A stretch of 64,000 bases of DNA from Vespula vulgaris (lineage: Eukaryota; Arthropoda; Insecta; Hymenoptera; Vespidae), in contig NC_066588.1 of assembly GCF_905475345.1 (NCBI RefSeq), positions 10,294,501 to 10,358,500 on the forward strand, given 5' to 3'. The position numbers and the translations under genes are program-made. The notes beneath the pieces were generated by a model. That model worked only from the letters and a program-made list of their open reading frames with translations, made no database searches and was not told the DNA's origin. This document shows positions 1-11,205 of this stretch, piece by piece (positions within the stretch are counted from its first letter, which is position 1; every line of letters starts with the position of its first letter).

Positions 1-1154
1 CTTTGTTCCCTTTAAACCGTTATAACTCGCCTTCTATTGGTCCGATCTGGACGAAGAGAATATGGACGTAGAGGGCGCGACGAGCCCTTTCCAATGACCC
101 CGGTCCGGTTCTCCTAGGTGCTATAGTTTCGGAGAAAAAAATTGTTAAAGAAAAATTTTTTTTTCCTTTGTTCCTTTTAAACCGTTATAACTCGGCTCCT
201 ATTGGTCCGATCTGGACGAAAAAAATATGGGCGTAGAGGGCGCGACGAGCCCTTTCCAATGACCCCGGTCCGGTTCTCCTAGGTGCTATAGTTTCGGAGA
301 AAAAAATTGTTAAAGAAAAATTTTTTTTTCCATTGTTCCCTTTAAACCGTTATAACTCGCCTCCTATTGGTCCGATCTGGACGAAAAAAATATGGGCGTA
401 GAGGGCGCGACGAGCCCTTTCCAACCACCCCGGTCCGGTTCTCCTAGGTGCTACAGTTTCGGAGAAAAAAATTGTTAAAGAAAAATTTTTTTTTCCTTTG
501 TACCCTTTAAACCGTTATAACTCGGCTCCTATTGGTCCAATCTGGACGAAAAAAATATGGGCGTAGAGGGCGCGACGAGCCCTTTCCAACGACCCCGGTC
601 GGGTTCTCCTAGGTGCTATAGTTTCGGAGAAAAAAATTGTTAAAGAAAAATTTTTTTTTCCTTTGTTCCCTTTAAACCGTTATAACTCGCCTCCTATTGG
701 TCCGATCTGGACGAAAAAAATATGGGCGTAGAGGGCGCGACGAGCCCTTTCCAATGACCCCGGTCGGGTTCTCCTAGGTGCTATAGTTTCGGAGAAAAAA
801 ATTGTTCAAGAAAAATTCTTTTTCCTTTGTTCCCTTTAAACCGTTATAACTCGGCTCCTATTGGTCCGATCTGGACGAAAAAAATATGGGCGTAGAGGGC
901 GCAACGAGCCCTTTCCAATGACCCCGGTCGGGTTCTCCTAGGTGCTATAGTTTCGGAGAAAAAAATTGTTCAAGAAAAATTTTTTTTTCCTTTGTTCCCT
1001 TTAAACCGTTATAACTCGGCTCCTATTGGTCCGATCTAGACGAAAAAAATATGTGCGTAGAGGGCGCGACGTGCCCTTTCCAACGACCCCGGTCGGGTTC
1101 TCCTAGGTGCTATAGTTTCGGAGAAAAAAATTGTTAAAGAAAAATTTTTTTTTC
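1..1154 (+). repeat. A-G seven-monomer module, instance 1
   Basis: A-B-C-D-E-F-G. The distinctive B (TTCCTTTT), C (CATTG, CCACC, TACAG), D (GTACC, CCAATC) and G (GATCTAGA, ATGTGCG, GACGTGCC) make this module easy to follow through domain 1. Confidence 0.85.
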
Positions 1155-1977
1155 CTTTGTTCCCTTTAAACCGTTATAACTCGCCTCCTATTGGTCCGAT
1201 CTGGACGAAAAAAATATGGGCGTAGAGGGCGCGACGAGCCCTTTCCAATGACCCCGGTCGGGTTCTCCTAGGTGCTATAGTTTCGGAGAAAAAAATTGTT
1301 CAAGAAAAATTTTTTTTTCCTTTGTTCCCTTTAAACCGTTATAACTCGGCTCCTATTGGTCCGATCTGGACGAAAAAAATATGGGCGTAGAGGGCGCGAC
1401 GAGCCCTTTCCAATGACCCCGGTCGGGTTCTCCTCGGTGCTATAGTTTCGGAGAAAAAAATTGTTAAAGAAAAATTTTTTTTTCCTTTGTTCCCTTTAAA
1501 CCGTTATAACTCGCCCCCTATTGGTCCGATCTGGACGAAAAAAATATGGGCGTAGAGGGCGCGCCGAGCCCTTTCCAATGACCCCGGTCCGGTTCTCCTA
1601 GGTGCTATAGTTTCGGAGAAAAAAATTGTTAAAGAAAAATTTTTTTTTCCTTTGATCCCTTTAAACCGTTATAACTCGGCTCCTATTGGTCCGATCTGGA
1701 CGAAGAAAATATGGGCGTAGAGGGCGCGACGATCCCTTTCCAATGACCCCGGTCCGGTTCTCCTAGGTGCTATAGTTTCGGAGAAAAAAATTGTTAAAGA
1801 AAAATTTTTTTTCCTTTGTTCCCTTTAAACCGTTATAACTCGCCTTCTATTGGTCCGATCTGGACGAAGAAAATATGGGCGTAGAGGGCGCGACGATCCC
1901 TTTCCAATGACCCCGGTCCGGTTCTCCTAGGTGCTATAGTTTCGGAGAAAAAAATTGTTAAAGAAAAATTTTTTTTC
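1..1977 (+). repeat. 12-monomer HOR, A to L, copy 1
   Basis: Twelve distinguishable monomers in the order A-B-C-D-E-F-G-H-I-J-K-L, total 1,977 bp, with the next type A starting at 1978. The unit is 3 bp short of 12 x 165 because E and two other monomers have shortened tracts. It recurs with identical length at 9229-11205. Confidence 0.85.
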
Positions 1978-2160
1978 CTTTGTTCCCTTTAAACCGTTAT
2001 AACTCGCCTTCTATTGGTCCGATCTGGACGAAGAGAATATGGACGTAGAGGGCGCGACGAGCCCTTTCCAATGACCCCGGTCCGGTTCTCCTAGGTGCTA
2101 TAGTTTCGGAGAAAAAAATTGTTAAAGAAAAATTTTTTTTTCCTTTGTTCCCTTTAAACC

Positions 2161-2168
2161 GTTATAAC
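2161..2168. other. GTTATAAC palindrome, once per monomer
   Basis: Perfect 8-bp palindrome at monomer positions 19-26, present in almost every copy. It is lost in the ATAAATCG subtype of domain 2 (for example near 42,210 and 45,013). It is shown here in the reference monomer. Function is unknown. Confidence 0.8.
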
Positions 2169-2181
2169 TCGCCTCCTATTG

Positions 2182-2194
2182 GTCCGATCTGGAC
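2182..2194. other. Short hairpin GTCC-GATCT-GGAC, once per monomer
   Basis: Four-base-pair inverted repeat with a 5-nt loop at monomer positions 40-52, followed by GAAAA. The stem bases are nearly invariant. The loop changes to AATCT in type D, while the TATCT variant in type U alters the same CpG. Too short to prove structure; recorded as a conserved dyad. Confidence 0.55.
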
Positions 2195-2213
2195 GAAAAA
2201 AATATGGGCGTAG

Positions 2214-2230
2214 AGGGCGCGACGAGCCCT
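2214..2230. other. AGGGC/GCCCT hairpin, once per monomer
   Basis: Five-base-pair inverted repeat with a 7-nt loop (GCGACGA) at monomer positions 72-88. Types K and L (ATCCC) shorten the stem by one pair, and type T (AGGAC) breaks it. The stem is therefore not strictly conserved between subfamilies. Confidence 0.55.
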
Positions 2231-2254
2231 TTCCAATGACCCCGGTCCGGTTCT

Positions 2255-2260
2255 CCTAGG
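2255..2260. other. CCTAGG site, once per monomer
   Basis: Six-base palindrome (AvrII recognition sequence) at monomer positions 113-118. It is present in nearly all copies and changed to CCTCGG in every type I monomer (17 seen, all before 33.6 kb), so it acts as a natural HOR marker. Confidence 0.85.
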
Positions 2261-2272
2261 TGCTATAGTTTC

Positions 2273-2308
2273 GGAGAAAAAAATTGTTAAAGAAAAATTT
2301 TTTTTTCC
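2273..2308. other. A/T-rich inverted repeat, 11-bp arms, once per monomer
   Basis: GGAG followed by A7 (monomer 131-141) faces T9CC (156-166) across a 14-nt loop. The arms pair with a single G-T mismatch in the standard monomer. They become a perfect 11-bp inverted repeat in the two copies where T9CC reads T7CTCC (45,450-45,485 and 47,759-47,794). The arms span the monomer junction. The A and T tracts make this the most flexible or bent part of the monomer. Cruciform extrusion is an inference. Confidence 0.7.
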
Positions 2309-5300
2309 TTTGTTCCCTTTAAACCGTTATAACTCGCCTCCTATTGGTCCGATCTGGACGAAGAAATATGGGCGTAGAGGGCGCGACGAGCCCTTTCCAA
2401 TGACCCCGGTCCGGTTCTCCTAGGTGCTATAGTTTCGGAGAAAAAAATTGTTAAAGAAAAATTTTTTTTTCCTTTGTTCCCTTTAAACCGTTATAACTCG
2501 CCTCCTATTGGTCCGATCTGGACGAAAAAAATATGGGCGTAGAGGGCGCGACGAGCCCTTTCCAATGACCCCGGTCGGGTTCTCCTAGGTGCTATAGTTT
2601 CGGAGAAAAAAATTGTTAAAGAAAAATGTTTTTTTCCTTTGTTCCCTTTAAACCGTTATAACTCGCCTCCTATTGGTCCGATCTGGACGAAAAAAATATG
2701 GGCGTAGAGGGCGCGACGAGCCCTTTCCAATGACCCCGGTCGGGTTCTCCTAGGTGCTATAGTTTCGGAGAAAAAAATTGTTAAAGAAAAATTTTTTTTT
2801 CCTTTGTTCCCTTTAAACCGTTATAACTCGCCTCCTATTGGTCCGATCTGGACGAAAAAAATATGGGCGTAGAGGGCGCGACGAGCCCTTTCCAATGACC
2901 CCGGTCGGGTTCTCCTAGGTGCTATAGTTTCGGAGAAAAAAATTGTTAAAGAAAAATTTTTTTTTCCTTTGTTCCCTTTAAACCGTTATAACTCGCCTCC
3001 TATTGGTCCGATCTGGACGAAAAAAATATGGGCGTAGAGGGCGCGACGAGCCCTTTCCAATGACCCCGGTCGGGTTCTCCTAGGTGCTATAGTTTCGGAG
3101 AAAAAAATTGTTCAAGAAAAATTTTTTTTTCCTTTGTTCCCTTTAAACCGTTATAACTCGGCTCCTATTGGTCCGATCTGGACGAAAAAAATATGGGCGT
3201 AGAGGGCGCGACGAGCCCTTTCCAATGACCCCGGTCGGGTTCTCCTAGGTGCTATAGTTTCGGAGAAAAAAATTGTTAAAGAAAAATGTTTTTTTCCTTT
3301 GTTCCCTTTAAACCGTTATAACTCGCCTCCTATTGGTCCGATCTGGACGAAAAAAATATGGGCGTAGAGGGCGCGACGAGCCCTTTCCAATGACCCCGGT
3401 CGGGTTCTCCTAGGTGCTATAGTTTCGGAGAAAAAAATTGTTAAAGAAAAATTTTTTTTTCCTTTGTTCCCTTTAAACCGTTATAACTCGCCTCCTATTG
3501 GTCCGATCTGGACGAAAAAAATATGGGCGTAGAGGGCGCGACGAGCCCTTTCCAATGACCCCGGTCGGGTTCTCCTAGGTGCTATAGTTTCGGAGAAAAA
3601 AATTGTTCAAGAAAAATTTTTTTTTCCTTTGTTCCCTTTAAACCGTTATAACTCGGCTCCTATTGGTCCGATCTGGACGAAAAAAATATGGGCGTAGAGG
3701 GCGCGACGAGCCCTTTCCAATGACCCCGGTCGGGTTCTCCTCGGTGCTATAGTTTCGGAGAAAAAAATTGTTAAAGAAAAATTTTTTTTTCCTTTGTTCC
3801 CTTTAAACCGTTATAACTCGCCCCCTATTGGTCCGATCTGGACGAAAAAAATATGGGCGTAGAGGGCGCGACGAGCCCTTTCCAATGACCCCGGTCCGGT
3901 TCTCCTAGGTGCTATAGTTTCGGAGAAAAAAATTGTTAAAGAAAAATTTTTTTTTCCTTTGATCCCTTTAAACCGTTATAACTCGGCTCCTATTGGTCCG
4001 ATCTGGACGAAAAAAATATGGGCGTAGAGGGCGCGACGATCCCTTTCCAATGACCCCGGTCCGGTTCTCCTAGGTGCTATAGTTTCGGAGAAAAAAATTG
4101 TTAAAGAAAAATTTTTTTTCCTTTGTTCCCTTTAAACCGTTATAACTCGCCTTCTATTGGTCCGATCTGGACGAAGAAAATATGGGCGTAGAGGGCGCGA
4201 CGATCCCTTTCCAATGACCCCGGTCCGGTTCTCCTAGGTGCTATAGTTTCGGAGAAAAAAATTGTTAAAGAAAAATTTTTTTTCCTTTGTTCCCTTTAAA
4301 CCGTTATAACTCGCTTTCTATTGGTCCGATCTGGACGAAGAGAATATGGACGTAGAGGGCGCGACGAGCCCTTTCCAATGACCCCGGTCCGGTTCTCCTA
4401 GGTGCTATAGTTTCGGAGAAAAAAATTGTTAAAGAAAAATTTTTTTTTCCTTTGTTCCCTTTAAACCGTTATAACTCGCCTCCTATTGGTCCGATCTGGA
4501 CGAAAAAAATATGGGCGTAGAGGGCGCGACGAGCCCTTTCCAATGACCCCGGTCCGGTTCTCCTAGGTGCTATAGTTTCGGAGAAAAAAATTGTTAAAGA
4601 AAAATTTTTTTTTCCTTTGATCCCTTTAAACCGTTATAACTCGGCTCCTATTGGACCGATCTGGACGAAGAAAATATGGGCGTAGAGGGCGCGACGATCC
4701 CTTTCCAATGACCCCGGTCCGGTTCTCCTAGGTGCTATAGTTTCGGAGAAAAAAATTGTTAAAGAAAAATTTTTTTTCCTTTGTTCCCTTTAAACCGTTA
4801 TAACTCGCCTCCTATTGGTCCGATCTGGACGAAGAAAATATGGGCGTAGAGGGCGCGACGATCCCTTTCCAATGACCCCGGTCCGGTTCTCCTAGGTGCT
4901 ATAGTTTCGGAGAAAAAAATTGTTAAAGAAAAATTTTTTTTCCTTTGTTCCCTTTAAACCGTTATAACTCGCCTTCTATTGGTCCGATCTGGACGAAGAG
5001 AATATGGACGTAGAGGGCGCGACGAGCCCTTTCCAATGACCCCGGTCCGGTTCTCCTAGGTGCTATAGTTTCGGAGAAAAAAATTGTTAAAGAAAAATTT
5101 TTTTTTCCTTTGTTCCCTTTAAACCGTTATAACTCGCCTCCTATTGGTCCGATCTGGACGAAAAAAATATGGGCGTAGAGGGCGCGACGAGCCCTTTCCA
5201 ATGACCCCGGTCCGGTTCTCCTAGGTGCTATAGTTTCGGAGAAAAAAATTGTTAAAGAAAAATTTTTTTTTCCTTTGTTCCCTTTAAACCGTTATAACTC

Positions 5301-8075
5301 GCCTCCTATTGGTCCGATCTGGACGAAGAAATATGGGCGTAGAGGGCGCGACGAGCCCTTTCCAATGACCCCGGTCCGGTTCTCCTAGGTGCTATAGTTT
5401 CAGAGAAAAAAATTGTTAAAGAAAAATTTTTTTTTCCTTTGTTCCCTTTAAACCGTTATAACTCGCCTCCTATTGGTCCGATCTGGACGAAAAAAATATG
5501 GGCGTAGAGGGCGCGACGAGCCCTTTCCAATGACCCCGGTCGGGTTCTCCTAGGTGCTATAGTTTCGGAGAAAAAAATTGTTAAAGAAAAATGTTTTTTT
5601 CCTTTGTTCCCTTTAAACCGTTATAACTCGCCTCCTATTGGTCCGATCTGGACGAAAAAAATATGGGCGTAGAGGGCGCGACGAGCCCTTTCCAATGACC
5701 CCGGTCGGGTTCTCCTAGGTGCTATAGTTTCGGAGAAAAAAATTGTTAAAGAAAAATTTTTTTTTCCTTTGTTCCCTTTAAACCGTTATAACTCGCCTCC
5801 TATTGGTCCGATCTGGACGAAAAAAATATGGGCGTAGAGGGCGCGACGAGCCCTTTCCAATGACCCCGGTCGGGTTCTCCTAGGTGCTATAGTTTCGGAG
5901 AAAAAAATTGTTAAAGAAAAATTTTTTTTTCCTTTGTTCCCTTTAAACCGTTATAACTCGCCTCCTATTGGTCCGATCTGGACGAAAAAAATATGGGCGT
6001 AGAGGGCGCGACGAGCCCTTTCCAATGACCCCGGTCGGGTTCTCCTAGGTGCTATAGTTTCGGAGAAAAAAATTGTTCAAGAAAAATTTTTTTTTCCTTT
6101 GTTCCCTTTAAACCGTTATAACTCGGCTCCTATTGGTCCGATCTGGACGAAAAAAATATGGGCGTAGAGGGCGCGACGAGCCCTTTCCAATGACCCCGGT
6201 CCGGTTCTCCTAGGTGCTATAGTTTCGGAGAAAAAAATTGTTAAAGAAAAATGTTTTTTTCCTTTGTTCCCTTTAAACCGTTATAACTCGCCTCCTATTG
6301 GTCCGATCTGGACGAAAAAAATATGGGCGTAGAGGGCGCGACGAGCCCTTTCCAATGACCCCGGTCGCGTTCTCCTAGGTGCTATAGTTTCGGAGAAAAA
6401 AATTGTTAAAGAAAAATTTTTTTTTCCTTTGTTCCCTTTAAACCGTTATAACTCGCCTCCTATTGGTCCGATCTGGACGAAAAAAATATGGGCGTAGAGG
6501 GCGCGACGAGCCCTTTCCAATGACCCCGGTCGGGTTCTCCTAGGTGCTATAGTTTCGGAGAAAAAAATTGTTAAAGAAAAATTTTTTTTTCCTTTGTTCC
6601 CTTTAAACCGTTATAACTCGCCTCCTATTGGTCCGATCTGGACGAAAAAAATATGGGCGTAGAGGGCGCGACGAGCCCTTTCCAATGACCCCGGTCGGGT
6701 TCTCCTAGGTGCTATAGTTTCGGAGAAAAAAATTGTTAAAGAAAAATGTTTTTTTCCTTTGTTCCCTTTAAACCGTTATAACTCGCCTCCTATTGGTCCG
6801 ATCTGGACGAAAAAAATATGGGCGTAGAGGGCGCGACGAGCCCTTTCCAATGACCCCGGTCGGGTTCTCCTAGGTGCTATAGTTTCGGAGAAAAAAATTG
6901 TTAAAGAAAAATTTTTTTTTCCTTTGTTCCCTTTAAACCGTTATAACTCGCCTCCTATTGGTCCGATCTGGACGAAAAAAATATGGGCGTAGAGGGCGCA
7001 ACGAGCCCTTTCCAATGACCCCGGTCGGGTTCTCCTAGGTGCTATAGTTTCGGAGAAAAAAATTGTTAAAGAAAAATTTTTTTTTCCTTTGTTCCCTTTA
7101 AACCGTTATAACTCGCCTCCTATTGGTCCGATCTGGACGAAAAAAATATGGGCGTAGAGGGCGCGACGAGCCCTTTCCAATGACCCCGGTCGGGTTCTCC
7201 TAGGTGCTATAGTTTCGGAGAAAAAAATTGTTCAAGAAAAATTTTTTTTTCCTTTGTTCCCTTTAAACCGTTATAACTCGGCTCCTATTGGTCCGATCTG
7301 GACGAAAAAAATATGGGCGTAGAGGGCGCGACGAGCCCTTTCCAATGACCCCGGTCGGGTTCTCCTAGGTGCTATAGTTTCGGAGAAAAAAATTGTTAAA
7401 GAAAAATGTTTTTTTCCTTTGTTCCCTTTAAACCGTTATAACTCGCCTCCTATTGGTCCGATCTGGACGAAAAAAATATGGGCGTAGAGGGCGCGACGAG
7501 CCCTTTCCAATGACCCCGGTCGGGTTCTCCTAGGTGCTATAGTTTCGGAGAAAAAAATTGTTAAAGAAAAATTTTTTTTTCCTTTGTTCCCTTTAAACCG
7601 TTATAACTCGCCTCCTATTGGTCCGATCTGGACGAAAAAAATATGGGCGTAGAGGGCGCGACGAGCCCTTTCCAATGACCCCGGTCGGGTTCTCCTAGGT
7701 GCTATAGTTTCGGAGAAAAAAATTGTTCAAGAAAAATTTTTTTTTCCTTTGTTCCCTTTAAACCGTTATAACTCGGCTCCTATTGGTCCGATCTGGACGA
7801 AAAAAATATGGGCGTAGAGGGCGCGACGAGCCCTTTCCAATGACCCCGGTCGGGTTCTCCTCGGTGCTATAGTTTCGGAGAAAAAAATTGTTAAAGAAAA
7901 ATTTTTTTTTCCTTTGTTCCCTTTAAACCGTTATAACTCGCCCCCTATTGGTCCGATCTGGACGAAAAAAATATGGGCGTAGAGGGCGCGACGAGCCCTT
8001 TCCAATGACCCCGGTCCGGTTCTCCTAGGTGCTATAGTTTCGGAGAAAAAAATTGTTAAAGAAAAATTTTTTTTC

Positions 8076-9228
8076 CTTTGTTCCCTTTAAACCGTTATAA
8101 CTCGCCTTCTATTGGTCCGATCTGGACGAAGAGAATATGGGCGTAGAGGGCGCGACGAGCCCTTTCCAATGACCCCGGTCCGGTTCTCCTAGGTGCTATA
8201 GTTTCGGAGAAAAAAATTGTTAAAGAAAAATTTTTTTTTCCTTTGTTCCTTTTAAACCGTTATAACTCGGCTCCTATTGGTCCGATCTGGACGAAAAAAA
8301 TATGGGCGTAGAGGGCGCGACGAGCCCTTTCCAATGACCCCGGTCCGGTTCTCCTAGGTGCTATAGTTTCGGAGAAAAAAATTGTTAAAGAAAAATTTTT
8401 TTTTCCATTGTTCCCTTTAAACCGTTATAACTCGCCTCCTATTGGTCCGATCTGGACGAAAAAAATATGGGCGTAGAGGGCGCGACGAGCCCTTTCCAAC
8501 CACCCCGGTCCGGTTCTCCTAGGTGCTACAGTTTCGGAGAAAAAAATTGTTAAAGAAAAATTTTTTTTTCCTTTGTACCCTTTAAACCGTTATAACTCGG
8601 CTCCTATTGGTCCAATCTGGACGAAAAAAATATGGGCGTAGAGGGCGCGACGAGCCCTTTCCAACGACCCCGGTCGGGTTCTCCTAGGTGCTATAGTTTC
8701 GGAGAAAAAAATTGTTAAAGAAAAATTTTTTTTTCCTTTGTTCCCTTTAAACCGTTATAACTCGCCTCCTATTGGTCCGATCTGGACGAAAAAAATATGG
8801 GCGTAGAGGGCGCGACGAGCCCTTTCCAATGACCCCGGTCGGGTTCTCCTAGGTGCTATAGTTTCGGAGAAAAAAATTGTTCAAGAAAAATTCTTTTTCC
8901 TTTGTTCCCTTTAAACCGTTATAACTCGGCTCCTATTGGTCCGATCTGGACGAAAAAAATATGGGCGTAGAGGGCGCAACGAGCCCTTTCCAATGACCCC
9001 GGTCGGGTTCTCCTAGGTGCTATAGTTTCGGAGAAAAAAATTGTTCAAGAAAAATTTTTTTTTCCTTTGTTCCCTTTAAACCGTTATAACTCGGCTCCTA
9101 TTGGTCCGATCTAGACGAAAAAAATATGTGCGTAGAGGGCGCGACGTGCCCTTTCCAATGACCCCGGTCCGGTTCTCCTAGGTGCTATAGTTTCGGAGAA
9201 AAAAATTGTTAAAGAAAAATTTTTTTTC
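8076..9228 (+). repeat. A-G module, instance 2 (ends in a G/L hybrid)
   Basis: A to G in order, immediately followed by a second A-G module. The last monomer (9065-9228) begins as G, with GATCTAGA and GACGTGCC. It then switches between about 9,147 and 9,159 to AATGACC, CCGG and a T8 tail, as in L. Normal monomer length is kept. Confidence 0.85.
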
Positions 9229-10382
9229 CTTTGTTCCCTTTAAACCGTTATAACTCGCCTTCTATTGGTCCGATCTGGACGAAGAGAATATGGACGTAGA
9301 GGGCGCGACGAGCCCTTTCCAATGACCCCGGTCCGGTTCTCCTAGGTGCTATAGTTTCGGAGAAAAAAATTGTTAAAGAAAAATTTTTTTTTCCTTTGTT
9401 CCTTTTAAACCGTTATAACTCGGCTCCTATTGGTCCGATCTGGACGAAAAAAATATGGGCGTAGAGGGCGCGACGAGCCCTTTCCAATGACCCCGGTCCG
9501 GTTCTCCTAGGTGCTATAGTTTCGGAGAAAAAAATTGTTAAAGAAAAATTTTTTTTTCCATTGTTCCCTTTAAACCGTTATAACTCGCCTCCTATTGGTC
9601 CGATCTGGACGAAAAAAATATGGGCGTAGAGGGCGCGACGAGCCCTTTCCAACCACCCCGGTCCGGTTCTCCTAGGTGCTACAGTTTCGGAGAAAAAAAT
9701 TGTTAAAGAAAAATTTTTTTTTCCTTTGTACCCTTTAAACCGTTATAACTCGGCTCCTATTGGTCCAATCTGGACGAAAAAAATATGGGCGTAGAGGGCG
9801 CGACGAGCCCTTTCCAACGACCCCGGTCGGGTTCTCCTAGGTGCTATAGTTTCGGAGAAAAAAATTGTTAAAGAAAAATTTTTTTTTCCTTTGTTCCCTT
9901 TAAACCGTTATAACTCGCCTCCTATTGGTCCGATCTGGACGAAAAAAATATGGGCGTAGAGGGCGCGACGAGCCCTTTCCAATGACCCCGGTCGGGTTCT
10001 CCTAGGTGCTATAGTTTCGGAGAAAAAAATTGTTCAAGAAAAATTCTTTTTCCTTTGTTCCCTTTAAACCGTTATAACTCGGCTCCTATTGGTCCGATCT
10101 GGACGAAAAAAATATGGGCGTAGAGGGCGCAACGAGCCCTTTCCAATGACCCCGGTCGGGTTCTCCTAGGTGCTATAGTTTCGGAGAAAAAAATTGTTCA
10201 AGAAAAATTTTTTTTTCCTTTGTTCCCTTTAAACCGTTATAACTCGGCTCCTATTGGTCCGATCTAGACGAAAAAAATATGTGCGTAGAGGGCGCGACGT
10301 GCCCTTTCCAACGACCCCGGTCGGGTTCTCCTAGGTGCTATAGTTTCGGAGAAAAAAATTGTTAAAGAAAAATTTTTTTTTC
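9229..10382 (+). repeat. A-G module, instance 3
   Basis: Complete A-G, 1,154 bp, directly in tandem with instance 2 at an offset of 1,153 bp. It continues into H-I-J-K-L. Confidence 0.85.
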
Positions 10383-11205
10383 CTTTGTTCCCTTTAAACC
10401 GTTATAACTCGCCTCCTATTGGTCCGATCTGGACGAAAAAAATATGGGCGTAGAGGGCGCGACGAGCCCTTTCCAATGACCCCGGTCGGGTTCTCCTAGG
10501 TGCTATAGTTTCGGAGAAAAAAATTGTTCAAGAAAAATTTTTTTTTCCTTTGTTCCCTTTAAACCGTTATAACTCGGCTCCTATTGGTCCGATCTGGACG
10601 AAAAAAATATGGGCGTAGAGGGCGCGACGAGCCCTTTCCAATGACCCCGGTCGGGTTCTCCTCGGTGCTATAGTTTCGGAGAAAAAAATTGTTAAAGAAA
10701 AATTTTTTTTTCCTTTGTTCCCTTTAAACCGTTATAACTCGCCCCCTATTGGTCCGATCTGGACGAAAAAAATATGGGCGTAGAGGGCGCGACGAGCCCT
10801 TTCCAATGACCCCGGTCCGGTTCTCCTAGGTGCTATAGTTTCGGAGAAAAAAATTGTTAAAGAAAAATTTTTTTTTCCTTTGATCCCTTTAAACCGTTAT
10901 AACTCGGCTCCTATTGGTCCGATCTGGACGAAGAAAATATGGGCGTAGAGGGCGCGACGATCCCTTTCCAATGACCCCGGTCCGGTTCTCCTAGGTGCTA
11001 TAGTTTCGGAGAAAAAAATTGTTAAAGAAAAATTTTTTTTCCTTTGTTCCCTTTAAACCGTTATAACTCGCCTTCTATTGGTCCGATCTGGACGAAGAAA
11101 ATATGGGCGTAGAGGGCGCGACGATCCCTTTCCAATGACCCCGGTCCGGTTCTCCTAGGTGCTATAGTTTCGGAGAAAAAAATTGTTAAAGAAAAATTTT
11201 TTTTC
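9229..11205 (+). repeat. 12-monomer HOR, A to L, copy 2
   Basis: Same order and same 1,977-bp length as 1-1977. A starts at 9229 and the next A at 11206. The CCTCGG marker of type I is at 10,659, exactly 9,228 bp after its partner at 1,431. Confidence 0.85.

Larger units (their letters stand above)
2143..2307 (+). repeat. Representative 165-bp monomer (type M)
   Basis: An exact 165-bp copy close to the apparent consensus, useful as a reference. Landmarks by monomer position: TTTAAA 11-16; palindrome GTTATAAC 19-26; GTCC/GGAC hairpin 40-52; A7 tract 54-60; GC-rich block 64-88 with an AGGGC/GCCCT hairpin; CCGGTCCGG 100-108; CCTAGG 113-118; GGAG plus A7 at 131-141; A5 at 151-155; T9 at 156-164. 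GC is about 44% (72 of 165) and there are 11 CpGs. Because 165 is 3 x 55, frames stay in phase between copies. Even so, every frame is closed: forward stops lie at about 13, 22 and 69, and the three reverse frames also have stops in each copy. Confidence 0.95.
1978..4284 (+). repeat. 14-monomer HOR variant, copy 1
   Basis: Starts with A, M, N (GAAATATG) and O (TGTTTTTTT tail), runs through several near-consensus monomers, and ends H-I-J-K-L. It spans 2,307 bp to the next type A at 4285. It shares the H-L end and the A start with the 12-mer but replaces B-G. Confidence 0.8.
1..6560 (+). repeat. Segmental duplication, left copy (offset 9,228 bp)
   Basis: Private markers recur exactly 9,228 bp downstream: CCTCGG 1,431/10,659 and 3,738/12,966; GAAATATG 5,328/14,556; TTTCAGAG (CAGAG) 5,401/14,629; GGTCGCG 6,363/15,591. 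Colinearity is lost near 6.56 kb (TTAAAG here, TTCAAG in the partner). Only scattered single-base differences are visible. Confidence 0.85.

Noticed and set aside
2182..2200. Hammerhead ribozyme core, suggested by the GTCC/GGAC stem followed by GAAA
   Set aside because: The CUGANGA box that must precede stem II is absent (the sequence before the stem is TCCTATTG), and no matching stem I or III was seen.
2143..2307. CENP-B box in the monomer
   Set aside because: The only TTCG is followed by an A-tract without CGGG, and the reverse-strand candidate ending at CGAA lacks the required bases. No canonical 17-bp box was found on either strand.
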